NCBI GenBank assembly: GCA_001938485.1
Contig: MQRK01235601.1
Span: forward strand, 33,541-97,540
Length of the DNA: 64,000 bases
Direction of reading: 5' to 3'
Source of the DNA: Girardia tigrina
Lineage: Eukaryota > Platyhelminthes > Tricladida > Dugesiidae
How positions within the stretch are numbered: the stretch's first letter is position 1; the number at the start of each line of letters is the position of its first letter. Under the pieces are notes generated by a model that saw only the letters and a program-made list of their open reading frames with translations, had not been told where the DNA came from and searched no databases. A program made the position numbers and the translations under genes. This document shows, in pieces, positions 23,265 to 35,099 of this stretch.

Positions 23265-24537
23265 GGGTAATTCAAAAGTTTTTTTCTGTTTTCTATGCCT
23301 TAAATTGTGACAGTTATTTTATATGGATATTCTATTTTGGAATTATTGATTTTTATATTATTTATTATGGTATTACATGACAAATCTCCCGGTATAGTGT
23401 TGGTTTATTCATTATACGTTTGTTTGTTTATTTTAATCAGGTTATGGAGAGCAAAAAAATACGGAATACGAGTCATTTTGCGACATTACTGGAAAAGAGG
23501 CTTCAAAGCAGCTGCTGCAGCGCGGGAAATATGTGAAATAGAAGGCAAAAGTACGATCAGTGTTCGTGTGTCACAATTGTGGTTCAAGCGTTTCTCAAGT
23601 AGTGACGTCAATTCGGAAGATTAACCTCCTCTGGGCGACCATCTGTTGTTGATGATGACACTCTACGTCAAGCTTTGGAGAAGAGGTCCGTGTCAGGACG
23701 CGGAGATTATCAGCAGAGCTTGGTCATTCACAACCAACTATTCAACGTCATCTTCAGCAGCTTGGCCTTGTCAGTAGACGGTCTCGACTAATTCCTCCCG
23801 AATCGACAGCCTCTAAAGCACAGCAACGACTTTATCTTTGCAAAGAATTGCTTGCTCACCCCATGACTTGCGCTCCTTCAGAATGATCGTGACGTGAGAT
23901 GAAAAGTGGATATTTTTCTTTAATACCAATAAGGAGAATCAATTTCTCTACCCTGGTATGCTCGCCCAACCCGTGATTAAACAAGGAAGCTTCGATTGCA
24001 AAGTTATGCTCTGTTTATAGTGGAATTTCAAGGAGGTGATCCACTTTGAGCTGGTTCCGGAGGGAGTACTGTGAATGCTAATCTCTATACTAAGCAACTG
24101 GATAGAGTCTATACCATTTTCTGTGAGCGTTACCCAGCATTGGTCAATTGCAACCGAGTTTTTCTACAACAAGACAACACTCCGGCACCCACTGCACGTT
24201 TGACTCGTGGTAAAGTACAAGTGCTGCAGGGGAAAAAAGTTTTGCCACACACTGCCTACAGCACTAACCTTGCCCTCAGCGACTACTAATTCTTTCGGAC
24301 AATAGTGCATTTTCTCAAGGGGCGGCAGTTTAATTTAGTAGAAGAGGTTTAAACAAGGATGCCACGATTTCTTTGCTTCCGAAACGACAGGGTGGTATAT
24401 CCATGGAATCCAGAAAATGGCTAAAAGATGGTTGAAGACCATCGAAAATAAAGGCCTGTGTTTCGAAGTTCTGTACTTCGTATTCTGTTTACATGCCTTA
24501 TCATCTTGAAAATATGAAAAAAAACTTTTGAATCACC
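23265..24537 (+). mobile_element. Mariner element B, full-length but dead
   Basis: Ends GGGTAATTCAAAAGTTTTTT (23265) and, reversed, GGTGATTCAAAAGTTTTTTT (24537) form the inverted repeats; a TA precedes the left end, and the right TA is lost. The interior carries mariner transposase in pieces. The N-terminus is KKYGIRVILRHYWKRGFKAA (about 23453), then VSQLWFKRFSSSDVNSED; an FLQQDNTPAPTARLTR block (about 24163, second catalytic Asp) follows, then HTAYSTNLALSDY (third Asp, about 24250). The C-terminus runs to about 24500. Numerous stops and frameshifts make it non-functional. Confidence 0.8.
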
Positions 24538-24571
24538 AAAGAATCAATTACTTTCAACATTCGATCATCAG

Positions 24572-24699
24572 CTAATTTATACTTCTTTCAATTTTAACAG
24601 TAATGAACTTCCTCAAGAAATTTATCATTTCAGTAATTCTTCTCATTTTTGAACCCTGCTCAATCCCTTTATAATCTTCAGGATTCCGTACCCATTTTT
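24572..24699 (-). CDS. Candidate C-terminal exon (unrecognised)
   Basis: Minus strand: after an acceptor-like AGCTTCTAACAG the frame KWVRNPEDYKGIEQGSKMRR continues through ITEMINFLRKFITV to a stop at 24572. Charged, protein-like and free of stops for 42 codons. No other exon of the same gene was found, so this is tentative. Confidence 0.28.
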
Positions 24700-24739
24700 C
24701 TGTTAGAAGCTATTGCAAAGCTATTTCATTTCACGAAAT

Positions 24740-25080
24740 AATTTATTTAGAAAATTTACATTTTAAGTAAAAATTTAAAGTGCAACTGAAAATAAAAAAT
24801 AACAAAAAAAAATAATAAATTAATTTTTTTATTTGATATTTTTAAAATTAGATATCGAAATTTAAAAAAGGTAATTTAAAACCACACAACAATGTAAGCT
24901 AGTTTTGATCACCATGAATTCAGACAATATTATAAGATCCATTATAAAGAATATGACCAAATTTGAAAAGCAAGTTTAATAATCAACCCAGAAATATTCG
25001 ACATCCTAAAAACATAACTTAAAATCTTGGGCCATCTAATCAAAAAGGTATGCAAGAAAGTTTTAAAAAAGTCCACTAAT
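24740..25080. other. No recognised feature
   Basis: A+T-rich; nothing supportable. Confidence 0.5.
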
Positions 25081-25086
25081 AAATAA

Positions 25087-25254
25087 TTATTGTTTAGCTT
25101 TTCTAAACACTAATATGTTCTTATCTTTCCACAAAAACTCACAATATTCAAGATCACTATTAAGAACACCAATTTGACTTTTTATATTTTTATTTAAACA
25201 ACAATTTTGATTGTCCTCAAGACAATCTTTGTCAAAACTTTCGTACATTTGCAT
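25087..25254 (-). CDS. Small cysteine-rich ORF, copy B of the family
   Basis: A 55-codon minus-strand ORF, ATG at 25254 and TAA at 25087. Residues 6-22 read SFDKDCLEDNQNCCLNK, and VLNSD follows at about 30-34, aligning with copies at 2715-2936 and 62486-62590. The C-terminal half (EFLWKDKNILVFRKAKQ) roughly matches the end of copy A (LKIDEDTLLVL). The spaced Cys and D-N-x-N-C core are the conserved part. The conserved 85-bp block sits about 260 bp upstream, as in copy A. Function unknown. Confidence 0.5.
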   Translation of the reverse strand: MQMYESFDKDCLEDNQNCCLNKNIKSQIGVLNSDLEYCEFLWKDKNILVFRKAKQ

Positions 25255-25511
25255 TCTAAACTAAATTGATTAATGAATTAATTCTTATTATTTTTTTAGT
25301 AAATGGAGAAATATATATTTTATTAAAATATTTATTCAAAACTTATTGGATAATAATTAAAATAATTATTTATTATTTAAAAAATATTAATTTGATTTAT
25401 TTATTAAATAATATAAAAATTAATTAACTTATTTAAAATTTTAAAATTATTTGAAATTAAAAATAAATTTAAACATAACATATTTTCAGATAATAAGAAT
25501 TAAAATATTAA

Positions 25512-25594
25512 TCATCCATCTGGGTAGGAGAGACATGTTTCCAAATCAGCATACACCTTCAAACAACAAAACATCAAACATTAAAAATATTCAT
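25512..25594 (-). repeat. Dispersed ~85-bp conserved block, copy 2
   Basis: Plus strand starts CATCCATCTGGGTAGGAGAG and continues with CATACACCTTCAAACAAC..ATATTCATCA, in the same order as copies 1 and 3. Read on the minus strand it ends with a TCTCTCCTACCCAG pyrimidine-AG motif just before ATGGATGA. Confidence 0.6.
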
Positions 25595-25865
25595 CACTGT
25601 CACATAAACGTTTAAAGGGAATATTATTTTGGTTTTTTACAAATGATTTCTTTATTTATTCATTTTAGTGTCATAACAATATTTTTTTAATTTCAACCTA
25701 CTTATTTTGTCTCTCAAAAGGTTTTCTAACAAAATAATTAATCAACTGTTTTCATATGTTTTGTAAGGTACTTTAAAGAATAGCTTCACTAGAACAGCAA
25801 AAATAGGCATAGTCCCATACTTCCTCAGCAACATTTAGCTCAACATATCTTCTTTTCTTAATATC

Positions 25866-26300
25866 TTATCGACATGCACCAACATGGACAAGTGTCAGTC
25901 GATGATAAACAATATCCTTTTGCAGGCCATCAAACAGGAACCATAAAATTGGATAGCTAAAGTTGAAGATAGCATTAGGAACATTGTAAAAGCCCTCACA
26001 GCAGTTTTTGGTTTTTGTTGAACCGGAGAAGCATTTCTTCTGCATATACAAAATGCAATATTTAATGAAGGATTTCTTCAACCTGAACCTTTAAAGTAAG
26101 GGGTATAAGTAGCTGAAGATGCACTGTAACCATGTTCATTATGAAACTTTAGCATAAGTTGTCTGTAGATATTGACAACATCATTTGTTGGAACAAATAT
26201 AAGAGCAGTTAGTGATTTGATTTTGACTTTCACATCATGGCCAGAATTAAACTCAGTCTTCATTCCAACGGATCCAATAATCCTAAAAGGCTTTAGCCCA
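25866..26300 (-). pseudogene. Mutator-like transposase, C-terminal remnant
   Basis: Minus strand: SLTALIFVPTNDVVNIYRQL at about 26220 matches the region after the MULE catalytic core (ALAFVP..DV type). After a frame change, a segment including TKNCCEGFYNVPNAIFN and then LWFLFDGLQKDI matches the C-terminal N-N-x-x-E-G-x-H-x-x-L block of MULE proteins. The Asn-Asn and His positions are altered (KNC, YN). Broken by stops and at least two frame changes. It lies 270 bp from repeat copy 2. A MULE core on the same strand also precedes repeat copy 3. Confidence 0.6.
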
Positions 26301-26369
26301 ATTTACCCAGTTAGTTACCATTTTACTGGATCATTTTTATTTATTAGTTCAAAACAATAATTTAAAATT

Positions 26370-27128
26370 TAATATATGAAAAATAACCTCAAGATGATGT
26401 GCACATTGAAATATTTATTATTCATTCACACAGAAAAATTCTAAACCCCAGGAACATGGTAAAAGATTTTTTATTGTCATGGGAGTCATCCGAGAATATT
26501 CAACCCCATATACTTTGTTCAGAGATGTTCTCCTTCTTCATGAAAAAAATATATTTTAATATATAAAGAATATTAAAAAAACTAACAATGAAAATCAGTT
26601 ATTATTAATTTTATTTATTTTCCAATATAATTATATTGTAGTCAAAAAAAACTATATTTTTTTCTGGAATTTATTTATAACAATTTATATCAATTTATTT
26701 ATATCCAAATGTATCGAATTTGCTTAAACAGCCAAGTAGTTCTTCGTTTATAGAATATTAGAAAATTATATAAAAATACTTCTGATATTTTTTCTAATTA
26801 TCAAACATTTTTTTTGGTTTTAAGACAAAAAATTCTATTTGAGAACAAATATATTTTTGTAATTTCTATCTTATTAATAATTTATAAAAAAATATGGGGA
26901 AAATTGTTTTTTATTCTTATTTTGTTAATTTTTTTATGATAATATGAATAATATTTTCCTAATAAAATATTTCTTTGAAATAAATTTAGAAACAAATTTT
27001 TTCTTATTTATAAAATACAAATTTCTTCATAACAAATGTTAAACATACGGAAGCATGAGAGTATAACTTATAAATGTTTCCAACATCGGAAAATTAAATC
27101 TGGTTTTCCTATTCTCAAATCCTTTTTT
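26370..27128. other. A+T-rich stretch with no recognised feature
   Basis: Nothing supportable seen. Confidence 0.55.
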
Positions 27129-27131
27129 GAG

Positions 27132-27153
27132 AACCCTAACCCTAACCCTAACC
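27132..27153. repeat. Interstitial telomere-like repeat (CCCTAA)n
   Basis: Three and two-thirds perfect CCCTAA units. CCCTAA/TTAGGG is the telomere unit of most animals other than insects and nematodes. Being internal, short and perfect, it may mark a repaired break or the end of a mobile element. It is the best lineage clue in the window. Confidence 0.7.
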
Positions 27154-27555
27154 ATTCTTTCAATTAAGTAAAAGCCTGTGTTTGAGAATGTAAAAGGTAA
27201 AATTAAAAAATTTTTAAAGTTTTTTTGTGAATGTGAATTGTAAAATTTTGAAAAATGAAAATTAATTGAATTAAAAAAGTTTGAGTTTAGAAAATTTGTA
27301 TTTTTGTTGATTTAGTTTTTTTTGTAATTAAAAAGAAAATGTAATTAAATTGAAAAATTAGAGTTTGGAAAATTTTTCTATTGGTTGAATTCATGTTTGT
27401 GAAAAACAAAAGTTATTATTATTATAATTATGTGAAAAAAATGTAAATTTGTGCATTGTTTGAATGCATTATTATAGATAGAGATTTTGATAACGAATAA
27501 AAAATTTACATAGAAATATCGATTTCTTTTCATTAGAATTATTAACTGAAATTTA

Positions 27556-27984
27556 ATGTCTAATTTAAAAGAACAGATAACTTTGCCATTTGACTATATT
27601 TTTAATGTGGATTATTTTATGAAGATATTCGAAGATAATCATGTAAGAATTCCCGATCAGAGATTGTGTATCAAAGAAATTGACAAAATTTCAGTACCTA
27701 TTAAAAATTGTGAAGACGTTCATGATCAATGGAATGAATTAATGAGAATATTTCAAAATTGTGGAAAATCATCAACTGATAGAGATTTTTTTATTGGGGA
27801 TTATGTTGACTGCGGTTCTTGTTCATTGGAAACAATATGTGTGTTGTTTGCTTATAAAATTAAATATCGAAATAGAATATATTTATCCTGCAGAAGTCAC
27901 GAATCTAAAACGAGAACAAGATACGACCGGTTGAGCTCTGGGCGAGCCTGCCGCACTCAAACTGCCGCTCTGCGATCAGCCTAA
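27556..27984 (+). pseudogene. PP2A-type protein phosphatase catalytic subunit, truncated and degenerate copy
   Basis: A 142-codon intronless ORF matches the N-terminal third of PPP-family (PP2A/PP4/PP6-like) phosphatases. ELMRIFQNCGKS, FIGDYVDCG, SLETICVL, KYRNRIYL and HES follow in the right order. Of the metal-site motifs, GDxHG is EDVHDQ (residues 53-58; Asp and His kept), GDxVDRG is GDYVDCG (81-87; Arg lost) and RGNHES is CRSHES (112-117; Asn lost). About nine residues are missing before EDVHDQ. From about residue 119 the homology stops and a GC-rich, unrelated tail begins. It lacks the catalytic HGG, RGG and SAPNYC parts, so it cannot be an active phosphatase. Probably a retro-copy or partial duplicate. 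Confidence 0.65.
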
Positions 27985-27989
27985 TCTCA

Positions 27990-29690
27990 TCTGAATTAAA
28001 AAATGTCATAAAACTTACATTGTTAACCATTCCTTGATTTTAAGATTGAAAGAAGAAAGATTTATTCTTATTAAAAAAATTATTTTTTTACCATTTACCA
28101 AAGTTTTTAATGGTATTTAAATAAATGGAAATTTGAACTTATAATATCAGGTATATGTCGAATATATATATTGAAACTTTCCAATTAAACTCCATCAATT
28201 TTTATGGAACGTACATAGACACATGTGGTCTCACCATAATGGAAGATCACATACTTTCCATTACATAGCTTTAGTAGCTTTAGTTAATAATTTGAAAAGT
28301 GTTTGTAAAGGATTCCAGCACCCTAATCTTCGAAGCATTAACCTCGTTGGATCCCCATCAGCCTTTGATTTTTAAGTGAGTCTTTTTATTGTTCCATAAG
28401 TTAAGATTTTATAAACATATTACAATTTTCTTAAAAAATGGTTAGTTATTATTCCACTTTTTCTCGCCGCTCACTTGAAAGACCTTTAATTGTTGAGTAA
28501 TTTCCCTATCCAGAATTACTTACTTCGATAAAACCCCTTTTTAAATCGTGTGCATTAAACATAATTCACATTTTATTTGGATTTATACTTCGTCTAAATT
28601 CAGAAAAAGTAGATTTCAAAATTTTCAGGGATCATCAGCATACACTAATCATTTGATTTGATGTACAAATATATAAAGGTTCGTCAGCTCAAGAGCACCC
28701 TCAAATCATTATTATTTATCATTTTATCAAAGACAATGTTAAATAAACCAGATTCCATTACACGATCTTATCTGAAATTTCCATTCATTTGGTGTTCACT
28801 ATCGTTAATAGAGGTTGTGAAATACTCATAAAGGTGCTTTATCAAACTGAGTATCCTTTCCTAAAATCAATTCTTTTAGAAATTGCCAAAGAATGTATTT
28901 TTGAATTGATCCAACAGAATATTTATTCTCTTTCTTCTGATTTTTTGTTTCACTATATTATTCCTATTTTAAATTATTTAGCCATTTAGCTTAAAAATAG
29001 AAATATCATCTGTCAATACTCTAAAATATATATTGTTTTATTCTAAATCTCTCCTGAGGTCCTGCTAGAATTTATGGGTACTAATTCTGGCAAGGCTTTT
29101 AATTATTAGTTTTATATCTCCATTTTAATTATCAGAGAGAAATAAGGAATTTACATAAAAAATAATAATCTGAACTAATATTTCAAGAATTTCATTCTGA
29201 AAGAAATGATATTTAATTATTCATAATTTCCCTTTATCTGTTTTTTTATCGTTTTATGATTTATTTTTCCTCATCTCCGGTTAATTAAGCCCCAGATCAA
29301 CATTCATAATGATCCATTAATAATTTATTATGAAATCAATTGTTTGTCAATTAATTTTTATTAAATTAAAATTAATTTTTGATAAAAATAAAAATTGACT
29401 ATTTTTTTTGAAAAATGAAAAACCTATTTTATAAAATTTCCACAAATATTTTTAATTCCCTCTATTATTGTTTTTCAATACTTATTTGTCCAAAAAAGCT
29501 TGCTTCAACCGATCTCCAGTTTGCCCCAAAGACCGGACATTGGTAGTGGTAAAGTGGTAGTGGTGGATTTGAAGCTCCGGCATTTCATTTTCCTTCTGAG
29601 TCTATTTTATTGTAGAGAGTAAATGTTTGTTCAGTGAATAAATAATTTTTCGTCTGAAATTGTTAATTAAATAGTAATAGTAAATTCAGT
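27990..29690. other. No recognised feature
   Basis: Mostly A+T-rich. A 66-codon frame at 28789-28989 is hydrophobic and without family likeness; I do not call it a gene. A GC-richer patch at 29510-29610 may be the degraded left flank of the following hAT element. Confidence 0.45.
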
Positions 29691-29694
29691 AGAT

Positions 29695-31490
29695 TTGCTT
29701 TACTGGATAATGGCTTTGAACTTCCAATAGATGAATCAATGATAATGGCACTGGTTCATCATCAAAGTGATATCTTTAAAGAAGAAATTTGACAGGAGCT
29801 TGTGCAGAAGAGAAAAAAACTTGATGAATTTACTTCTTCGAAGAGCCGGAGATACATGAATGTAGATGTTCATGAAAAGAACAATCATTATATTCTTGGA
29901 ATGATAAGAATGTCAGGCTCCTTTCCAGCTGAAAAATGTCTTTCTATTCTTGAACATCGTTCGGTTGATTTTGGTCTTGACATTGAATCTTCCATTGTCT
30001 GTGCAGTATCTGATGGGGCATCAGTAATGAAAAAGCTAGGCCGCATAACATCATTTGAACATCAAATGTGCTATCCTCATGGCATTCATCTTGCAGTCTG
30101 TGATGTTTTTTATTCTCATGTAGCTCTCAGTCAAATGAAAGAGCACACAGATGATGAATCTGAGGACAATAAAGAGTTAAACTATAATGATAGCTTTAAC
30201 ATTGATGAGAATGATGTTGAAACTCCAAGCTTAGCTTATGAGCTTGACAGTGTTATAAAAAAGTTTGTTCACTAGTCAACTAATTCAGAAAAGTCCAGTA
30301 AAAAGCGGAATTCTTATGAAATATGTCAAACATGAGCTTGGAAAAGAATTTGCACTTTTAAAATATTGCAAGACAAAATAGAGCTCCATATTGACAATGG
30401 TCGAGTGATTTCTTTTCTTGCGAAAAGCAATTATCAAAGCTCTGGTTGACATATCAGTTGACTGACAGTGAGTTTGAGCTCCTCGAAGATGTTAAGTGTG
30501 CTTTAGAGCCACTGAAATTTGGAATTAAAGCACTCTATCGTCAAGATTCAACATTGCCTTCTGCTGATGGAATCTTTCGTTTCATATTTAGTCAACTGGG
30601 AATGCGTGAGTCATCTTGCATGAAAAAATTAACATCAGCAGTTGAAAAAAGAATCACAGAAAAGAGACAAAGTGATCTTGTAAGCTTACTTCGTTTTCCC
30701 CATGATCCAAAATTTTTAAAAGAACAAGACGACCTGTTTCCAATGCCATTTAAAAATAATTGCAAAAAAGGCTAAAAAAACTCCTTTCCAGGCTTTTCCA
30801 GAGTAACAGAGAACAAGAAGATAATGATCAAGAAAACAAGAGTCAGGAATCAAAACCTGTGCGAGAAGAGAGTCTATCAGATAAATTGGAAAATTTAATT
30901 CACGAGACAACCTCCACTACAAGCAAGAAAGTATTGGATGTTTCATCAAACACTGACAAAGAGTTCAATGTTTTTTTTGTGTAACAGAGAATCGTACTCC
31001 TAGTCTTGATTTGATTTACAATGCTCTTCTGACGATCCCTCCAACTTCTGTAGATGCTGAAAGAACATTTTCTGCAGCAGGAGTGTTTATTACAAAACTC
31101 CGAAATTCTTTGAGTGACAAGTCTGTTAATGCGTTGTGCTTTTTTCGGGCATACTACATTATGGAAGAAAAAATTAAGCATCTTGTTACATAACTTTCAG
31201 TTTTAAATTCTAATGTTTCATAACTATTCTACATTTTGTCAAGATAAATATGTTTGTTTTCATGTATACTATTTATCATATACAGCAATGTAAATTTCAT
31301 AAGGATGTTGGTTTAATAAAGTTAAAACATGCCTACTTTGTTTCCATGTTTAATTACTATACAAAACTGTTTGCAGTCGCATTGAATTCTAATTTATTAA
31401 AAAAAAATAAAATTCTTTGGAATTTCCGGGTTTTCACTTATTTTTTTTCCGGGATCCCGGTTTTTCAAAAATCCAGGGAAATCAGAAGCA
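29695..31490 (+). mobile_element. hAT transposon, broken transposase with dimerisation domain
   Basis: The transposase begins in frame near 29700 (FALLDNGFELPIDESMIMAL). It continues as RRYMNVDVHEKNNHYILGMI and CAVSDGASVMKKLG, the block with the second catalytic Asp (29802-30275). It resumes at 30446-30775 and ends at 31011-31193 with IPPTSVDAERTFSAAG and LSDKSVNALCFFRAYY, the hAT C-terminal dimerisation domain. At least three frame breaks separate these parts. Past the stop, a CCGGG-rich segment at 31420-31485 (CCGGGATCCCGG) is probably the 3' terminal region. The left end was not found. Confidence 0.8.
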
Positions 31491-31499
31491 CTATTTCAA

Positions 31500-33235
31500 A
31501 CTATTCAAACTGTAAGTAACAGAAAGTTTTGATAAACCAAACACATTGGAAGATAAATAGTGGAATGTATTATTAAAGAAAAACTCAGCTTGAAAAGAAA
31601 AAAAGTTTGTGAAACAGTTAAATGTTACTCAACTAGGTAGAAAAAAATATTTACTTACTGTAAGATAGGGCGAGGTTGAAGGAAACATTAAATAGTTGAA
31701 CGTCGCCATATGTTACATGAACGAATTGAAAATAAAATGATGATTGTATGGTGATAAATTTTAAATAACTGATAATACCAGAAAAAAACAAGAGTATTTG
31801 AACGTCAAATCACAATAACAAAAGGAATAGTGACTTAGAAGAAATAAGTAATAATAAAATATTACATTGTTTATGACTTGTATTTCGCTTATTTTAGGGA
31901 CTGTTCCAACCAGTGAAATGAGTTCTCATCTGGTCAAAACAATGTTGTTGTTATTTCAGGTATTATGATAGTTGTTCGATAGTTCTGTTGAGATGTAAGA
32001 CTGCTTTCCTGATTTAGTGTTCGTTTTCTGTTTCTTTAAATTTGATTCAAATAAATGACGATGTACGACTATTAGTGTTGTTAAGTAATTTGGTTTTTAA
32101 CGAAAGATTTCTTTAATAATATCGTTCGGAATTTTATTTGCCAATTACTCGTTTCTCTGTCTAAAGATTTTGGTTTTTTTTTTCGAATTAATCGCTGAGT
32201 CGTTCTTTGCGGTTAACCATAAAATTAATCACCTCAAATTATTAGTTTTGAGGTTTTCTTAATTATTCTTTATTTATTTCTGACTTAGTATTGCATAGCA
32301 ATACTATCGACCAATGTTTAAAATTTTTAACTTCTTATTTCTTATTATTTATCCACATTATAATGACGACGAGGGGGGAATTTTAATTCCATTTTTACAT
32401 GTTTTTCTTTTTTTATTTTCATTTTTTTTCTTTCTATTGTGCTTCTTTTAAACAACCCGTAAAATAATAAATAACCTAAAAACACATAAAATTTGGTAAT
32501 ATAATTAAAAATATAAAATGACTAAAAAAGATTGACGGTAAAATAAAAGTAATACGAAATTTAATTGACTTGACATGCACAGACACAAGAGTATAAAAAT
32601 AAACATATCGATATTGTAGGCACTTTGTTTCATAATTAAAAATGATCTAAATAACGCTTTTTAACAAATGTTTATTTTTATGAAATTCTGTTTATTTAAA
32701 CAAATATATTTAATTTCAATTATTGCATTTTAATGCATTTTTAAAATTAAAGTATATTTGTCTGATATTAAGATTTAGGTATTATGATTATACCTACAGA
32801 TATTAATATAGAAATTAAAATAAATGTATTATTTTGAATGGGTTCTACACTTAACATGAAAATTATATTACAGGAAATGACTAAAGCTAATATTGAAAGT
32901 CGTTTAATGATCTGTAATTATTTGGTTATCAGAAATCGTGAAAAAAAGAATTTTCCATAATATTTCTAAATTAAAAAAATGTGTATGAATATCTGTGATC
33001 AATTCACATCATCAGAAAAAGAAAGCATTCACAGAAGAATGGTTATATTGTGTATTTGGTGAGATCAAAAATGATTTAATTTAGTTTAATTTAACCCTAC
33101 CGATCAGGTTGAATTAAATCACATTAGAACGTCATCTCCTAGTCAAAGGTAAAAGAATAAGTTTATAAACCGGACCAAAATCAACCCTTATTCATCCAAG
33201 ATGATGAATTATCCGATATTAATGGGAATATATAG
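31500..33235. other. No gene recognised; one exon-like segment at 31901-31962
   Basis: Between TTCGCTTATTTTAG and CAG/GTATTA a 62-base segment is open in one frame (TVPTSEMSSHLVKTMLLLFQ). It also forms an ACCAG..CTGGT hairpin around TGAGTTCTCA, so it could equally be structured RNA or chance. The rest is A+T-rich and empty. Confidence 0.3.
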
Positions 33236-33239
33236 TTTT

Positions 33240-34354
33240 CTTTGATATTAGGCAGTGCTATCGTGAATATTTTCTTATTCTGAGGTATGAAGCATGAAAT
33301 AACGATAGTGTTTGGCACAAAGTGTGATTTAGCGTTCGACCATTCTGGTTAAATATTGTAGGATATCGTCGGGTTTCTAACCGATTCTTTTGAGAAGATT
33401 GTCATTGAATTTGTGTCAACCTCCGAGGAACCTACAACAAAAGTGAAAATAATGACAGTTTTGTCAAGTCAATTTTCAAGGTCGACTTTAACATCTACTA
33501 GTAGGAGCCGGCTTCTTCATGCTTAGCCACGAATTGTTTTTTTCGGTTTCGAAGAAACATTTGACTTCGATTATTTATATATGGTTATTTCTGAAGTAAA
33601 TCATAATATCTGGTTTGATCCATTTTGAAATTTGTGGGCTTTGTCTTTTTACAGGGTTTGAACCGAAACATTGTACGATGAACTTTTCGAGATTGTTGAC
33701 AATTTGTTGTGTTTCATTCTTCCAAAAGATAAGGAGAAGGTGCAACCGTTTAGCATATGCATTGGTGATTCAGGGAGAAAGTTGCAAAGACAGCATATAT
33801 AAGAGTAGTTTTCTTTGAAGAGATTAGATTAGAAGTTACAGACAAGTAATCCAAGCCTTGCGCGATGGATAAGGTACCATGTGTCGAAGGTGATCCAATC
33901 ATTCATGATGATCTTATTGATATTTTGGTTGTAAGTAGTTTCAGGGAAGATGTCAATTAGGCGTTTTTCTTGGGCAAGCAGGATTTTATGAGCTTGGTTA
34001 AATAAGATGGAATAAATTGCTTTTTTGTTCGTAATATTGAAGATCGAGGGAAATAGTGATTCTTCGAGAATCAGTTAACCAATCGAGATTTATTGTGATA
34101 ACGAGTTCCTGCTTGAGAGTAAATTTGGACCATTGACAGGCAATGGTAAAGTTTAGGAGAATCACTATTAAGATCTTGAAAAGTAGTGGGAATGTCAGTG
34201 GAATTGTAGAATTCCATGAGGTCATTGATAATGACTTGTAAGTTGGGGGTCTTTGGAATTCACAAGTCTGAAGATATAGATGAAAGACTGCTAAAATGGA
34301 ACGAAGAGTAATTCTACTGAACTTTATCAAAAACAATTGATAGATTTGAACCAT
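33240..34354 (-). pseudogene. RLE-type LINE (R2/NeSL-like), C-terminal remnant
   Basis: Minus strand, two frames: TWYLIHRARLGLL (about 33880) is followed by CCLCN..ESPMHMLNGC, the CCHC-like zinc motif. Further on, VIIFTFVVGSSEVDTNSM (about 33400) matches the VVGSLGxWDxxN block of restriction-like endonuclease LINEs such as R2 and NeSL. The RT catalytic domain is absent, fitting 5' truncation during integration. Several frame changes and stops are present. This is a dead copy. No poly-A tail is evident at the low-coordinate end. Confidence 0.6.
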
Positions 34355-34359
34355 AAAGT

Positions 34360-35090
34360 AAACAAAACGTCCTCTTTCGACAAATAAACGGGTTAAAGAA
34401 ATTTAATGGACGACAATTTTCGACTATATGTCTCTAAACTAAATAGCAATTAAAGAACGATGGTATAATATCCAAATATTAAATCTGAAATATTAACAAT
34501 AAATTATTTATAAATATATTGAGGAAGAAATCAATATATTTTTGAAAGCTTGAAAACCTTTTCTAGAGTCCCTAAGGGGGTAAAAATCATGTGTCAGATT
34601 TTCCTCATATTATAACATTAAAAATAATTATTTTTTAATAATCTACAATAAATTTTACAAATGATATAATTGTTTAAATGCTAACAAAAATATTATGTCG
34701 CCATATTTTGTAGAAAATCAATTTTAATGTTAAAAAAATGAATTTTCTTATGAATATTGTCAAAGAAAAATTGTAAAAAAACCTTTAGCTGCAATTTTAC
34801 CACTTCTTATAATTTGGAATTAAAACAAAAGGAGTTTAACAGAACGAATTCAATTATTTTCTTAACAATAACCAACCAATTATTAAAGAAGAGTTATCAT
34901 AAAATAATTTCCTGTCTTTAATTCCAATAATAAAGTTAAAATAATTAATAAAATACATAATATTAGTGGAGGTACTCGATGATTAAGGTAGCGGGATAAT
35001 ACATTTTTTGAGGCCTAAAATACATTGATAATCATTTATTTAAGGGTTTATATTATTGTAGAACACACTTCAGTTTTGTCTTTCCAGTTC
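34360..35090. other. No recognised feature
   Basis: A+T-rich; nothing supportable. Confidence 0.5.
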
Positions 35091-35099
35091 AAGTTATTT

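Noticed and set aside
28789-28989. 66-codon hydrophobic frame
   Set aside because: No splice borders, no family likeness, and Leu/Ile/Phe-rich frames are common by chance in this composition.
31901-31962. Hammerhead-like hairpin or micro-exon
   Set aside because: The CGAAAC box is absent (CAAAAC), and the open frame is only 20 codons; kept as a note, not a call.
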